From an uncultured Verrucomicrobiota bacterium (GTDB lineage: Bacteria > Verrucomicrobiota > Verrucomicrobiia > Limisphaerales > AAA164-E04), in the NCBI GenBank assembly GCA_913061285.1, contig CAJXVR010000008.1:1-52634 (forward strand): 52,634 nt of DNA, in the 5' to 3' direction. Below, in pieces: positions 1-12,039 of this stretch. The notes under the pieces were generated by a model that did no database searches, was not told the origin of the DNA, and was given only the letters and a program-made list of their open reading frames with translations. Position numbers and translations under genes: made by a program. Each line of letters opens with the position of its first letter. Positions within the stretch are counted from its first letter, which is position 1.

Positions 1-49
1 ATCTACACTAGATCGCTCGTCGGCAGCGTCAGATGTGTATAAGAGACAG
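1..49 (+). other. Illumina Nextera adapter left on contig end
   Basis: This is synthetic sequence. Bases 1-8 (ATCTACAC) are the end of the P5 oligo, 9-16 (TAGATCGC) match the common Nextera i5 index 501, 17-30 (TCGTCGGCAGCGTC) are the read-1 adapter, and 31-49 (AGATGTGTATAAGAGACAG) are the 19-base Tn5 mosaic end. The blocks lie in exactly the order of a Nextera library end. Genomic sequence starts at base 50. The adapter supplies a spurious GTG start at 35 and the false N-terminal residues MYKRQ to the reading frame that follows. Confidence 0.99.
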
Positions 50-2836
50 GACCTGTACGTTTGTAATGACTTTCTTCATGGCAATGACGACTTCTTCTTG
101 AATCAAGGGAACGCTTCGTTTCGGCGGATCGCCAAGGGTGCGATTCGTCACTCTAGTTGGTCTTCAATGGCGGTGGACGTTGCCGACATCGATCGGGATG
201 GAAATTTTGATTTCATGGTGGTCGACATGCTGAGTCAAAGTCTGACCCGACGGCTGATTCAACGGGCAAATTACGAGACGGGTTCTCAATTAAGGCAGGT
301 CGGCCTCTTTCTCGACCGGCCTCAACAACAGCACAACACGCTCTACCTGAGTCGCGGAGATGGGAGCTTTGCTGAGATCGCTCATCTTGCTGGGGTTGAG
401 GCGTCGGAGTGGAGTTGGAGTTTGGTTTTTCTCGATGTCGATCTCGATGGCTATGAAGATATTTTGGTCGGGAACGGTCATGCGCATGATCTCTTGGATG
501 GGGACACGACGATGGATGCGATGCGGGCGATGCGGTCAGCACCGCGTGGTCAGGTGCCCCGCACCTTGCTCATGTATTCTCGGCTGGATTTGCCCGATGT
601 GGCCTTTCGCAATCAAGGTGATCTGACCTTTGTCGAGGTAAGTGACGACTGGGGGTTTAACGTGGAGGGGGTTTCCACGGCGATGTGTCGGGCTGATTTG
701 GATCGAGATGGGGACTGGGACGTGGTGGTGAATCGTCTTCAAGCCGAGGCCGTGGTTCTTGAGAATGTGGGAAGTAGTCCGCGAATCTATGTGTCTCTAA
801 CGGGGCGGGGTAAGAACACGGCGGGCGCTGGTTCGTTGGTTCGTTTGATTTCCACTGAGGTTGGGAATTCGTTTCCAGTGCAGCAACAAGAGCTCGTGGT
901 AGGAGGGCGATATTTGTCGACGGATGCTCCCGCGCTCGTCTTTGCAGCTGGGAATGAGACGGCTGAGTTTCGACTGGAGATCGAGTGGGCGAGTGGAGCG
1001 ATTAGCCGGATCGATGGCGTCCAGCCGAATCGGAGCTATTGGATTGAGGAACCTGAAGCCTTTGACGCGGATCGGGGGTTGCCTGATTCCGCCTCTACTG
1101 GAAAACCCTTATTTCGAGCATTCAACCTTCCGGCTAAAGAGATTCCGATGGGGCAACGATTTGACGATCGCATTCGTCAACCGCTCTTACCTCGGACATT
1201 GAGTCAAGCGGGGCCAGCGCTTGGTTGGGTGGATTTTGATCAAGACGGTTATGAAAACCTTGTCATATCAGGAGGGGCTAGGAAGACCCTTGATATGTTC
1301 GTCAACGATGGCGGTAAGCGTTTTTCAGGCCAAGAATCGTTTCCCATGGCATCGGTAAGCGACGGGGTTTGGCTGAACGTTGTTGGCGACGAGTTTCGCT
1401 ATGTTGTCGGCTTGTCCAACTATCAAAGCGGGAAGCGCTCTCAAGCTTCGGTGGGCGTCTATGAATGGGAGGAGGGGCATTTAACAATGAAGGCATCCCT
1501 TTCCGGTCAAGGGGCATCCGTGGGACCCCTCGTGTCGCTAGACTATGATTTGGACGGGGATCTTGATCTTTTTGTTGGTGGTCGAGTGGTCCCTGGACGC
1601 TATCCCGAATCACCAATCTCTCGTCTCTTCAAGAACGAACAAGGGACGTTCCGATTGGATTTAGAGAATAGTCGATCACTTTTTGACCTAGGTATGGTGA
1701 ATGCGGCCTTGGCTTTAGATGTTGATGGGGATGGCGATTCGGACTTGGCATTGGCTCTCGATTGGGGGGCGGTACAAATTTGGTCGAATGAGAACGGCCG
1801 TTTTGAAGATCGAACCGAAGCGCTAGGGCTTTCCCGGTATACGGGTTGGTGGAACGGTTTGGCCGCGGGTGATTTTAATGAAGACGGGCGCATCGATCTT
1901 GTTGCGAGTAATTGGGGGAGGAATACGAAATACGAGCGCTATCGCGATAAAGCGATTCGTTTGAGTTTCGGCGATATTGATCGATCCGGCACGCTTGAGA
2001 CCATTGAGCAAGTCTATGATGTTGAGCGAGAGCGTTGGGGGGGGATTCGGGATCTGATCGTAATGGGGACAGCGGTGCCAGTGCTCCAGCAGCGGACCCA
2101 TTCTTATCGGGAGTATGCCGAGATGGGGCTGGTGGGCGCTTTTGGCGAGGAGATAGAGCGGCTGGAGCGTCTCGAGGCGACTTGGTTGGAGTCGAGCGTC
2201 TTTATCAATCGAGGGGCTCGCTTTGAAGCCCGTGCTCTTCCGGTTGAAGCACAGTTTGCACCGGCCTTTGGTGTCGTGGTGGGGGATTTCAATGGCGATG
2301 GTCATGAAGATGTTTTTTTGGCTCAGAACTTCTTCGGATCCGATCCTGAGAACCCTCGGCAAGATGCCGGACTGGGGTTGGTGCTTGAGGGACAGGGCGA
2401 TGGTCGATTCCGTTCGATGCCCGCTGCTGAGAGTGGGATTAGGATCTTCGGGGAACAGCGCAGCGCCGCTGCTGCCGACTTTGACCATGACGGGCGATTC
2501 GATCTCGCGGTGAGTCAGTTGGGGGCCAGACCGAAGCTCTTTCGGAATCAGAGTGCTCCAGCCGCGCATCGGGTTAGGCTGCGCGGGCCAGAAGGAAATA
2601 GACACGGCGTGGGGGCTCGATTGCGGCTCGGAGGGAGCGATGGTAGGGGGCCCTTGAGGGGCATTCATGGAGGATCTGGTTTCCGATCTCAGAATAGTTC
2701 GGTGACGCTTTGGCCAGTCTCGGAAGAAGAGCAACCCTTGACGATCCGTTGGCCTGATGGGGTTCGGTCAGAGATTACCTTGCGCGGACCGGCGAAGGAA
2801 TGGAGCCTGATCCATCCAGAAGCGAGTCTTGAATAG
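50..2836 (+). CDS. FG-GAP/VCBS repeat protein with ASPIC/UnbV domains (5' truncated)
   Basis: This is a large, probably exported protein of the CRTAC1-like FG-GAP/UnbV group; its 5' end, including any signal peptide, is missing at the contig edge. At least eight calcium-binding FG-GAP loops of the DxDxDGxxD type are visible, for example DIDRDGNFD, DLDRDGDWD, DYDLDGDLD, DVDGDGDSD, DFNEDGRID, DFNGDGHED and DFDHDGRFD, as expected for beta-propeller blades. The architecture looks duplicated: propeller blades, an ASPIC/UnbV-like segment (about bases 780-1060), more blades (about 1230-2540), then a clear C-terminal ASPIC/UnbV domain (about 2570-2820) with the GVGARLRL, GSGFRSQNS and IRWPDG motifs. 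Such proteins are common in Verrucomicrobiota, Planctomycetota and Bacteroidota and are presumed to act at the cell surface; no reaction is assigned. No operon partner is visible. Confidence 0.9.
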   Translation, partial: DLYVCNDFLHGNDDFFLNQGNASFRRIAKGAIRHSSWSSMAVDVADIDRDGNFDFMVVDMLSQSLTRRLIQRANYETGSQLRQVGLFLDRPQQQHNTLYLSRGDGSFAEIAHLAGVEASEWSWSLVFLDVDLDGYEDILVGNGHAHDLLDGDTTMDAMRAMRSAPRGQVPRTLLMYSRLDLPDVAFRNQGDLTFVEVSDDWGFNVEGVSTAMCRADLDRDGDWDVVVNRLQAEAVVLENVGSSPRIYVSLTGRGKNTAGAGSLVRLISTEVGNSFPVQQQELVVGGRYLSTDAPALVFAAGNETAEFRLEIEWASGAISRIDGVQPNRSYWIEEPEAFDADRGLPDSASTGKPLFRAFNLPAKEIPMGQRFDDRIRQPLLPRTLSQAGPALGWVDFDQDGYENLVISGGARKTLDMFVNDGGKRFSGQESFPMASVSDGVWLNVVGDEFRYVVGLSNYQSGKRSQASVGVYEWEEGHLTMKASLSGQGASVGPLVSLDYDLDGDLDLFVGGRVVPGRYPESPISRLFKNEQGTFRLDLENSRSLFDLGMVNAALALDVDGDGDSDLALALDWGAVQIWSNENGRFEDRTEALGLSRYTGWWNGLAAGDFNEDGRIDLVASNWGRNTKYERYRDKAIRLSFGDIDRSGTLETIEQVYDVERERWGGIRDLIVMGTAVPVLQQRTHSYREYAEMGLVGAFGEEIERLERLEATWLESSVFINRGARFEARALPVEAQFAPAFGVVVGDFNGDGHEDVFLAQNFFGSDPENPRQDAGLGLVLEGQGDGRFRSMPAAESGIRIFGEQRSAAAADFDHDGRFDLAVSQLGARPKLFRNQSAPAAHRVRLRGPEGNRHGVGARLRLGGSDGRGPLRGIHGGSGFRSQNSSVTLWPVSEEEQPLTIRWPDGVRSEITLRGPAKEWSLIHPEASLE

Positions 2837-3118
2837 TTTACTTCAATCACACGCTTGCCCTTCCATGAACCTTTTCGATCAGATCGAGAGACGGGTATCA
2901 TGAACGGATGATTTCCGGTCGTTGTTTCATCGCACGACGAAACTAGGGAATACAACGGCACAGGATCACTCATAGGAGGCACCCGGCGCGACATTCTCAA
3001 GTTCAAGCATGCTCTAAGGAGGCGATGAAATCTCCCTAGACTTCGCTGGGATCTGTTGTTAGATAACTAGACGTTGTGACTGGAAAGCGTGTTTCCAGCA
3101 GTTTTAATTTTTGAAGAG

Positions 3119-3970
3119 ATGAAATACCGATTAGGAATCGTTTTAGGGCTCAGCATGTCCTTGAGTCAGATGTTGGGCATTGAGAAGGCAGATCTAGAGG
3201 ATGCCGGTACCAAGCGAAGCTATGGTTTAGGTGCTAACTACGGTAAGCTTTTAGACCGGCAGTCAATCACCGTTGACATTGATAGTTTCGTGGAAGGGTT
3301 GCGGGACGGTTTGGCTAAGGAGTCGCTCCTCTCGGATTCGGAAATCCAAGAAGTGCTCAAGGCGATTACGGCCGAGCTTCGCGAGCGAAGTACAAAAAAA
3401 CGTGAGGAAGCGGCTCAAAACAATAAGAAGCAAGGGGAAGAGTTCTTAGCCGCCAATGCTAAGAAAGAAGGTGTGAATACCCTAAAGAGTGGGCTTCAAT
3501 ATAAGGTTATTCGAGAGGGTGACGGAGCGATCCCAAGCGCAAAGGATACCGTGAAAGTTCACTATCGAGGCACCTTGATTGATGGCACGGAATTTGACAG
3601 TTCCTTCAAGCGGGGTGAGCCGGCGAATTTCGGCGTCACCGGCGTTATCAAAGGTTGGACAGAGGCTCTGCAACTAATGAAAACGGGGGCGAAATGGCAG
3701 CTCTTCATTCCATCGGAACTGGCTTATGGCGCCCGTGGGACTGGAAGCAACATTGGTCCTAACTCGACATTGATTTTTGACGTTGAACTCTTGGAAATCA
3801 CGACCCCTCCCGTACCTCAGGCGACTGTAAAGCCGATTACGAGTGACATCATTAAGGTTCCGTCGGCTGATGAGCTGAAGAAAGGAGCTAAAATTGAGGT
3901 CATCAAGGCGGATGAGGTAGATGACTACATCAAGAAACAAGGCGAGAAGCCTAAGACCGATCAAGAGTAG
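3119..3970 (+). CDS. FKBP-type peptidyl-prolyl isomerase, Mip/FkpA-like
   Basis: Predicted to catalyse cis-trans isomerisation of prolyl bonds in exported proteins. The N terminus MKYRLGIVLGLSMSLSQ resembles a signal sequence. It is followed by an FKBP N-terminal dimerisation-type helical region (about residues 20-115, rich in K, E and Q). An FKBP_C domain follows at about residues 120-235, with VKVHYRGTLIDGTEFDSS, GVIKGWTEAL, PSELAYG and PNSTLIFDVELL. A charged tail of about 45 residues closes the protein. I chose the ATG at 3119 because it begins directly with the signal-like sequence. The in-frame GTG at 3089 would add ten residues without a better ribosome site. The gene stands alone and ends just before a hairpin terminator. 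Confidence 0.9.
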   Translation: MKYRLGIVLGLSMSLSQMLGIEKADLEDAGTKRSYGLGANYGKLLDRQSITVDIDSFVEGLRDGLAKESLLSDSEIQEVLKAITAELRERSTKKREEAAQNNKKQGEEFLAANAKKEGVNTLKSGLQYKVIREGDGAIPSAKDTVKVHYRGTLIDGTEFDSSFKRGEPANFGVTGVIKGWTEALQLMKTGAKWQLFIPSELAYGARGTGSNIGPNSTLIFDVELLEITTPPVPQATVKPITSDIIKVPSADELKKGAKIEVIKADEVDDYIKKQGEKPKTDQE

Positions 3971-4014
3971 ACCGCTGGTCTGTTTGATTCGGATTTCGTA
4001 AACTGGAATTTGTT

Positions 4015-4047
4015 AAAGGGTGATTGCTGTGGGCGATCACCCTTTTT
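4015..4047 (+). terminator. Rho-independent terminator after the FKBP gene
   Basis: A stem of about 13 base pairs (AAAGGGTGATTGC against GCGATCACCCTTT, one G-U pair) with a short loop is followed by a run of T. It lies 45 bases after the FKBP stop codon. Confidence 0.85.
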
Positions 4048-4212
4048 ATGTGTGCCCGTCAGGTTCAATTTTCTCCATGACAGGCCTCTCAGGTGCCGAC
4101 TTTTGAGTTTTTCAAACTTGCTAAAATTCCTGTCTGATGTCCAATGGCTGTGAGTAGTTTGGGGAATTCCGAGTGGTTGAATGAGAATGAGTCTTCCTGA
4201 AAATTAACGCCA

Positions 4213-5046
4213 ATGAACACGCATACAAGTCCACGAGTCCATCGCCGAGTTTCCGGCTTCACCCTGATTGAGCTGCTGGTCGTCATCGCGATCATCGCTA
4301 TCCTAGCGGGAATGTTGCTTCCAGCGCTTGGAAAAGCGAAAGCCAAAGCACACGGCATCAAATGTTTGAACAATAACAAACAACTGATGCTGGCGTGGAT
4401 GATGTACGCGGATGATGACGAAGGAACCTTGACCCATGCTTATGGAACGGCTCATGGCTGGATGAATACCAGTACGCTTGATTATTCGGCAAAGAGAGGC
4501 AACTGGGACTTTAATGTCGATATTGCTCAAAGTCCTCTGTTTCCCTATACCGGAAATTCGCCTGCTATTTTCAAGTGTCCCGCTGACAAGTCTTCTGTTG
4601 TTGCTGAAGGGGTGCGCCGGCCTCGAGTAAGAAGTATGTCCATGAGTGCTTGGGTTGGCGGAAACGATGGAAAGCACACTTGGTACGGAGGTCCGGAATG
4701 GCGGATGTATTTGAAGCAAAGCGACTTTGTTGATCCAGGGCCAGCGCAAACGTGGGTTTTTATGGATGAGCGCGAAGATAGTATCAACGATGGTTTCTGG
4801 GTGACGTGGATGCCGGATTATCCTGATCCAGCGGCGACTCGAATGGTCGACTATCCAGCTGGCTATCACAACAGTGCCGCAGGATTGTCTTTTGCTGACG
4901 GGCATGCAGAAATCCGGAAATGGCGAGATGCTCGAACGGTTCCCGTGCTCAAGAAGAACGGGAATATTCCTCTCAATATTCCTTCTCCCAACAATCAAGA
5001 CGTGTTGTGGATTCAGGATCGAACGACCCGGCTGGTGAATCCTTAG
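4213..5046 (+). CDS. Prepilin-type N-terminal methylation protein with H-X9-DG motif
   Basis: A pseudopilin-like secreted protein of 277 residues. After a basic leader it has the PilD (prepilin peptidase) recognition sequence [19 protein letters not shown] at about residues 16-34; cleavage is expected before the Phe, with the Glu at +5. The hydrophobic N-terminal helix continues into the amphipathic ALGKAKAKA segment. Near the C terminus [12 protein letters not shown] matches the H-X9-DG motif of the large type II pseudopilin-like families of Verrucomicrobiota and Planctomycetota. The function of these families is not settled; they are thought to be exported or to form a surface layer or pilus-like structures. 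It is a single gene with no secretion machinery nearby. A paralogue lies at 47549-48403. Confidence 0.92.
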   Translation: MNTHTSPRVHRRVSGFTLIELLVVIAIIAILAGMLLPALGKAKAKAHGIKCLNNNKQLMLAWMMYADDDEGTLTHAYGTAHGWMNTSTLDYSAKRGNWDFNVDIAQSPLFPYTGNSPAIFKCPADKSSVVAEGVRRPRVRSMSMSAWVGGNDGKHTWYGGPEWRMYLKQSDFVDPGPAQTWVFMDEREDSINDGFWVTWMPDYPDPAATRMVDYPAGYHNSAAGLSFADGHAEIRKWRDARTVPVLKKNGNIPLNIPSPNNQDVLWIQDRTTRLVNP

Positions 5047-5085
5047 CGGCTCTTGAGATTCTGATTAAACCTCTAGGACAGTCAC

Positions 5086-5571
5086 ATGAAGCCAAAGCCG
5101 TCGAAAGCGAGTGCTCCACCGGCTAGTGGAAAACCTAAAGCGGGTGGGGAATTGGATGCCTTGGTGCGGAAGCATTTGCGGGTGGGGTGGCTTGCCTTAC
5201 TGGTGTTTCTGTCGTTGGGAATTATTCTCGAATCGCTCCATGGTTTCAAAGTGGGGCTCTATTTGGATGTGTCGAATCAGACCCGACGATTCATGTGGAC
5301 GCTGGCCCACGCGCACGGAACCTTGCTTGCCTTGGTTAATCTTGCCTTTGCATTGACCCTACACCTACTGCCGGGATGGCCCGCTAAGGACAAAACCTTT
5401 GCTTCGACTTGTTTTCTCGGTGCGACGATCTTGATGCCGGCGGGGTTCTTCCTGGGGGGAGTTTTTGTTTACGGCGGCGATCCCGGACTCGGAATCTTCC
5501 TTTTACCGGTTGGGGCGGTAATGCTCCTAATGGCTGTATTTAAGACGGCTTCAGGAGTGAAACGCGGATAA
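5086..5571 (+). CDS. Four-helix integral membrane protein of unknown function
   Basis: I do not recognise this 161-residue protein with confidence. It has a Lys/Pro/Ala-rich cytosolic N terminus (about residues 1-25) and four hydrophobic segments, at roughly 34-52, 70-92, 103-125 and 133-152. The second segment carries WTLAHAHGTLLALVNLAF, with two histidines two residues apart inside the membrane. That pattern occurs in heme- or metal-binding membrane proteins, but binding is not shown here. The gene starts 39 bases after the prepilin-like gene on the same strand and may be cotranscribed with it. It ends before a terminator shared with the convergent oxidoreductase gene. Confidence 0.75.
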   Translation: MKPKPSKASAPPASGKPKAGGELDALVRKHLRVGWLALLVFLSLGIILESLHGFKVGLYLDVSNQTRRFMWTLAHAHGTLLALVNLAFALTLHLLPGWPAKDKTFASTCFLGATILMPAGFFLGGVFVYGGDPGLGIFLLPVGAVMLLMAVFKTASGVKRG

Positions 5572-5619
5572 CATAGAGATGCGAACTTTGGCCGTGAATG
5601 GCCATGCAAGGAATTAAAG

Positions 5620-5653
5620 AAAAAGCCCTCGGTAGTTGAACCGAGGGCTTTTT
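5620..5653. terminator. Bidirectional terminator between convergent genes
   Basis: A perfect stem, AAAAAGCCCTCGG against CCGAGGGCTTTTT, encloses an 8-base loop. Flanking A and T tracts make it usable from both strands, for the membrane protein ending at 5571 and the oxidoreductase ending at 5679. Confidence 0.92.
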
Positions 5654-5678
5654 CGTCAATGGGGGGTGAAGGAACGGG

Positions 5679-6614
5679 CTAGCGTTTTTTCTTTGCTGCC
5701 TTAGCCTTAGCTTTCTTTGCTGGATTCTTCTTGGGACCGCGTCCCTTGAAGGTCAACTCGGCAATACCGGATTTGTCTAGTTCGCCGAGACCGTGCTTAA
5801 TCATCAAATCGTATTGGGCCTTCGTAGCGGCCGCGAGTGGTAGATTGAGTTTCTTCTCTTTGCCGAGACCGAGAGCAATGCCTGAATCCTTGGAGGCATG
5901 CGAAGCAGAGAAATAGCAATCGTGATCGCGAATCTGCATATCTTCGCCGTCTGTTTCTAGCACGCGAGAATTGGCACCAGTCTGGGAAAACACTTCGCGT
6001 AGCATGGTTAGGTCGTGACCCAATGCCGCGCCGAGACCAAGTCCCTCTGCGAGTCCAGCGGTGTTGATATTCATTACCATGTTCACCAAGGCTTTGACTT
6101 CAGCGGCGGAACCGGCTTTTCCGATGTAGCGGTTGGAAGCGCTCAGTTTACTGAGAATTGGTTTGATTCGTTGAAACGCCTTTTTGTCGCCACCGCACAT
6201 GAGATAGAGCGTTCCTTCCCGAGCTTGGGTAATACTTGAGGCCATGCATGCTTCGATCGTAGCAGCGCCAACCTTCTTGGCCCGTGCCTCAACCTTGATA
6301 TGGGTCTTCGGTGAGATTGTGGCGCAATTGACAAACACTTTGCCCTTAGCACCTTTCAGAAGGCTGTTGCCTTTGGCGGCAAAGATCTTATCCATGGCTT
6401 TGTCGTCCGTAACAACCGTGATAATGACGTCTGCAAGACTGGTGACCTCGGGAAGACCTTTGCAGTTCGTCGCTCCAAGTTCCTCCGCCAAAGCACCCGC
6501 AATCTCTTTGTTCAAGTCAAAGACCGCGGAAACCTTGTAACCACAGTCCTGCAATCGGCGCGCCATGTTCGCACCCATTCTTCCAACACCTACAACACCA
6601 ATCTTCTTTGCCAT
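5679..6614 (-). CDS. NAD(P)-dependent oxidoreductase, beta-hydroxyacid dehydrogenase family
   Basis: A 311-residue member of the 3-hydroxyisobutyrate dehydrogenase / tartronate semialdehyde reductase / GLYR1 family. An N-terminal Rossmann fold carries GVVGVGRMGANMARRL (the GxGxMG dinucleotide motif). A middle segment FVNCATISPKT corresponds to the substrate-binding stretch, and AEVKALVNMVMN holds the expected catalytic Lys and Asn. The all-helical NAD_binding_11 domain follows. The substrate cannot be read from the sequence. The last 20 or so residues form a Lys/Ala-rich tail (KKNPAKKAKAKAAKKKR) beyond the usual family end. The gene is monocistronic. Confidence 0.9.
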   Translation of the reverse strand: MAKKIGVVGVGRMGANMARRLQDCGYKVSAVFDLNKEIAGALAEELGATNCKGLPEVTSLADVIITVVTDDKAMDKIFAAKGNSLLKGAKGKVFVNCATISPKTHIKVEARAKKVGAATIEACMASSITQAREGTLYLMCGGDKKAFQRIKPILSKLSASNRYIGKAGSAAEVKALVNMVMNINTAGLAEGLGLGAALGHDLTMLREVFSQTGANSRVLETDGEDMQIRDHDCYFSASHASKDSGIALGLGKEKKLNLPLAAATKAQYDLMIKHGLGELDKSGIAELTFKGRGPKKNPAKKAKAKAAKKKR

Positions 6615-9152
<2,538 letters not shown>

Positions 9153-9275
9153 GTTTCTAAGGAAACACCTCTCACACACTAAACTAACAATGAAAATAAC
9201 GTTTCAGTCGCGATTTCTGTGAGTGCAGGGAGTGATTGAAACGGTCATTAATCAAAGACCAAAAATAGACTGATT

Positions 9276-9569
9276 ATGGCAGCAAAGATACGACCACTCG
9301 GAGATCGGGTTCTTGTCGAACCAGCCGAGGAAAAGGAACAGAAGAAGGGTGGAATCATTATTCCTGATTCCGCTAAAGAGAAACCAACCGAAAGCATCGT
9401 CGTCGCATTGGGCACCGGCAAGGTGAACGATAACGGTGACAAGGTGGCTTTCGAAGTCAAGAAGGGTGACCGCGTGTTGGTCAGCAAGTACGGCGGAACC
9501 GAGATCAAGCTCGACGGTAAGGAATATAAGATCCTTAACTCCGACGACATCTTGGCGATAGTTGGCTAA
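9276..9569 (+). CDS. groES: Co-chaperonin GroES
   Basis: 97-residue Hsp10 lid of the GroEL folding chamber; it forms a heptameric ring in the cytoplasm. The start [12 protein letters not shown], the mobile loop [13 protein letters not shown] that docks on GroEL, and the end [14 protein letters not shown] are all typical. Length is normal. It lies 26 bases ahead of groEL as a normal groESL pair. The 123-base gap after dnaK is long enough for its own promoter, but no CIRCE repeat is visible there. Confidence 0.99.
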   Translation: MAAKIRPLGDRVLVEPAEEKEQKKGGIIIPDSAKEKPTESIVVALGTGKVNDNGDKVAFEVKKGDRVLVSKYGGTEIKLDGKEYKILNSDDILAIVG

Positions 9570-9586
9570 ATTGAATTTAATTGTAG

Positions 9587-11230
<1,644 letters not shown>

Positions 11231-11257
11231 TTCCGGATTAGATACCGAATCACTTAC

Positions 11258-11291
11258 AAAAGAGGTTGGCTTTGGCCAGCCTCTTTTTTTT
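11258..11291 (+). terminator. Rho-independent terminator after groEL
   Basis: The stem AGAGGTTGGC against GCCAGCCTCT (one G-U pair) has a 4-base loop and is followed by at least eight T. It lies 28 bases after the groEL stop. Confidence 0.93.
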
Positions 11292-11397
11292 GTTGGTGGG
11301 TCGTTGTCATCGTGCTCGGGCCGGGGTTGTCAAATTTCTTTCGATTTATTCTCGTTTGCTATTAGCTTAGTAGCGCGCGCCGTGTGTTGCGCGGACA

Positions 11398-12027
11398 ATG
11401 AGCGAAGTACACCGATCAGGAGAATCTGCTGCTAGTCGAGTCACTCAACTTCTGGCGCGAGCAAAAGGGGGCAATACGTTAGCTCGTGATGAGCTGGTTG
11501 AGTCGGTCTATCATCGTCTCAATGGTCTCTGTAAGGTGCTAAAGAGTCGATTCCCCGGTGTCGTGATCTATGAACAGACTGGTGATGTCATGGGGGAGGT
11601 TTGGCCAAAGCTACTTCGTGAGTTATCGCGGACCGAGTTTAAGGACTCGGCTCATTTCTTTTCCTATTCGGCCACAATGATTCGCAATGTCTTAATTGAT
11701 CTGCTGCGAAAATATTACGGAAAGAACGGGAAGGGCGCTCGAGAAATCAGGGTTGGGGCTGATGATGACAGCCCGACCGGAGACGGGATGAGAAGCGTCG
11801 TTGCGGAAGGGAGAGACACGAACTCACCGGATCGGGATGCGATGCGAGCCGAGATTCACAGTGTGATCGAAGGTCTGCCGACGCAACATCGGGAAATGTT
11901 TGATCTCAGATTCTATCACGGACTTAAAGAAACGGAATGTGCGGATGCACTCAATGTCGATGTCAGGACAATACGCCGTCGGTGGCGCAGTGCTCGGCTT
12001 GCATTGGCCGCCGAACTGGCTGACTAG
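11398..12027 (+). CDS. ECF-family RNA polymerase sigma factor (PF07638/TIGR02999-like)
   Basis: A 209-residue sigma-70 relative with sigma-2 and sigma-4 regions. VTQLLARAKGGNTLARDEL begins region 2. FFSYSATMIRNVLIDLLRK is the equivalent of the conserved FAVAAxxMRRILVDxAR segment of the expanded ECF group found in Planctomycetota, Verrucomicrobiota and Acidobacteriota. The region 4 helix-turn-helix is LKETECADALNVDVRTIRRR. A polar linker (about residues 118-145) separates the two. No anti-sigma gene is adjacent. The next gene, 12 bases away, is a transmembrane Ser/Thr kinase; kinase-linked control is a reasonable inference for this group. Confidence 0.9.
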   Translation: MSEVHRSGESAASRVTQLLARAKGGNTLARDELVESVYHRLNGLCKVLKSRFPGVVIYEQTGDVMGEVWPKLLRELSRTEFKDSAHFFSYSATMIRNVLIDLLRKYYGKNGKGAREIRVGADDDSPTGDGMRSVVAEGRDTNSPDRDAMRAEIHSVIEGLPTQHREMFDLRFYHGLKETECADALNVDVRTIRRRWRSARLALAAELAD

Positions 12028-12039
12028 CGGCCTGCATGC

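Noticed and set aside
35-49. GTG start giving an N terminus MYKRQ for the first protein
   Set aside because: These bases are Tn5 mosaic-end adapter, not genomic.
1823-2734. 303-codon open frame on the minus strand
   Set aside because: It is antisense to the FG-GAP gene, whose repeats explain the long open frame; no recognisable domain.
4303-4998. 231-codon open frame on the minus strand
   Set aside because: Antisense to the prepilin-like gene; the same effect is seen in the paralogue at 47.5 kb.
9153-9275. CIRCE operator before groES
   Set aside because: Only isolated GAGTG-like pieces are present; the inverted repeat is missing.
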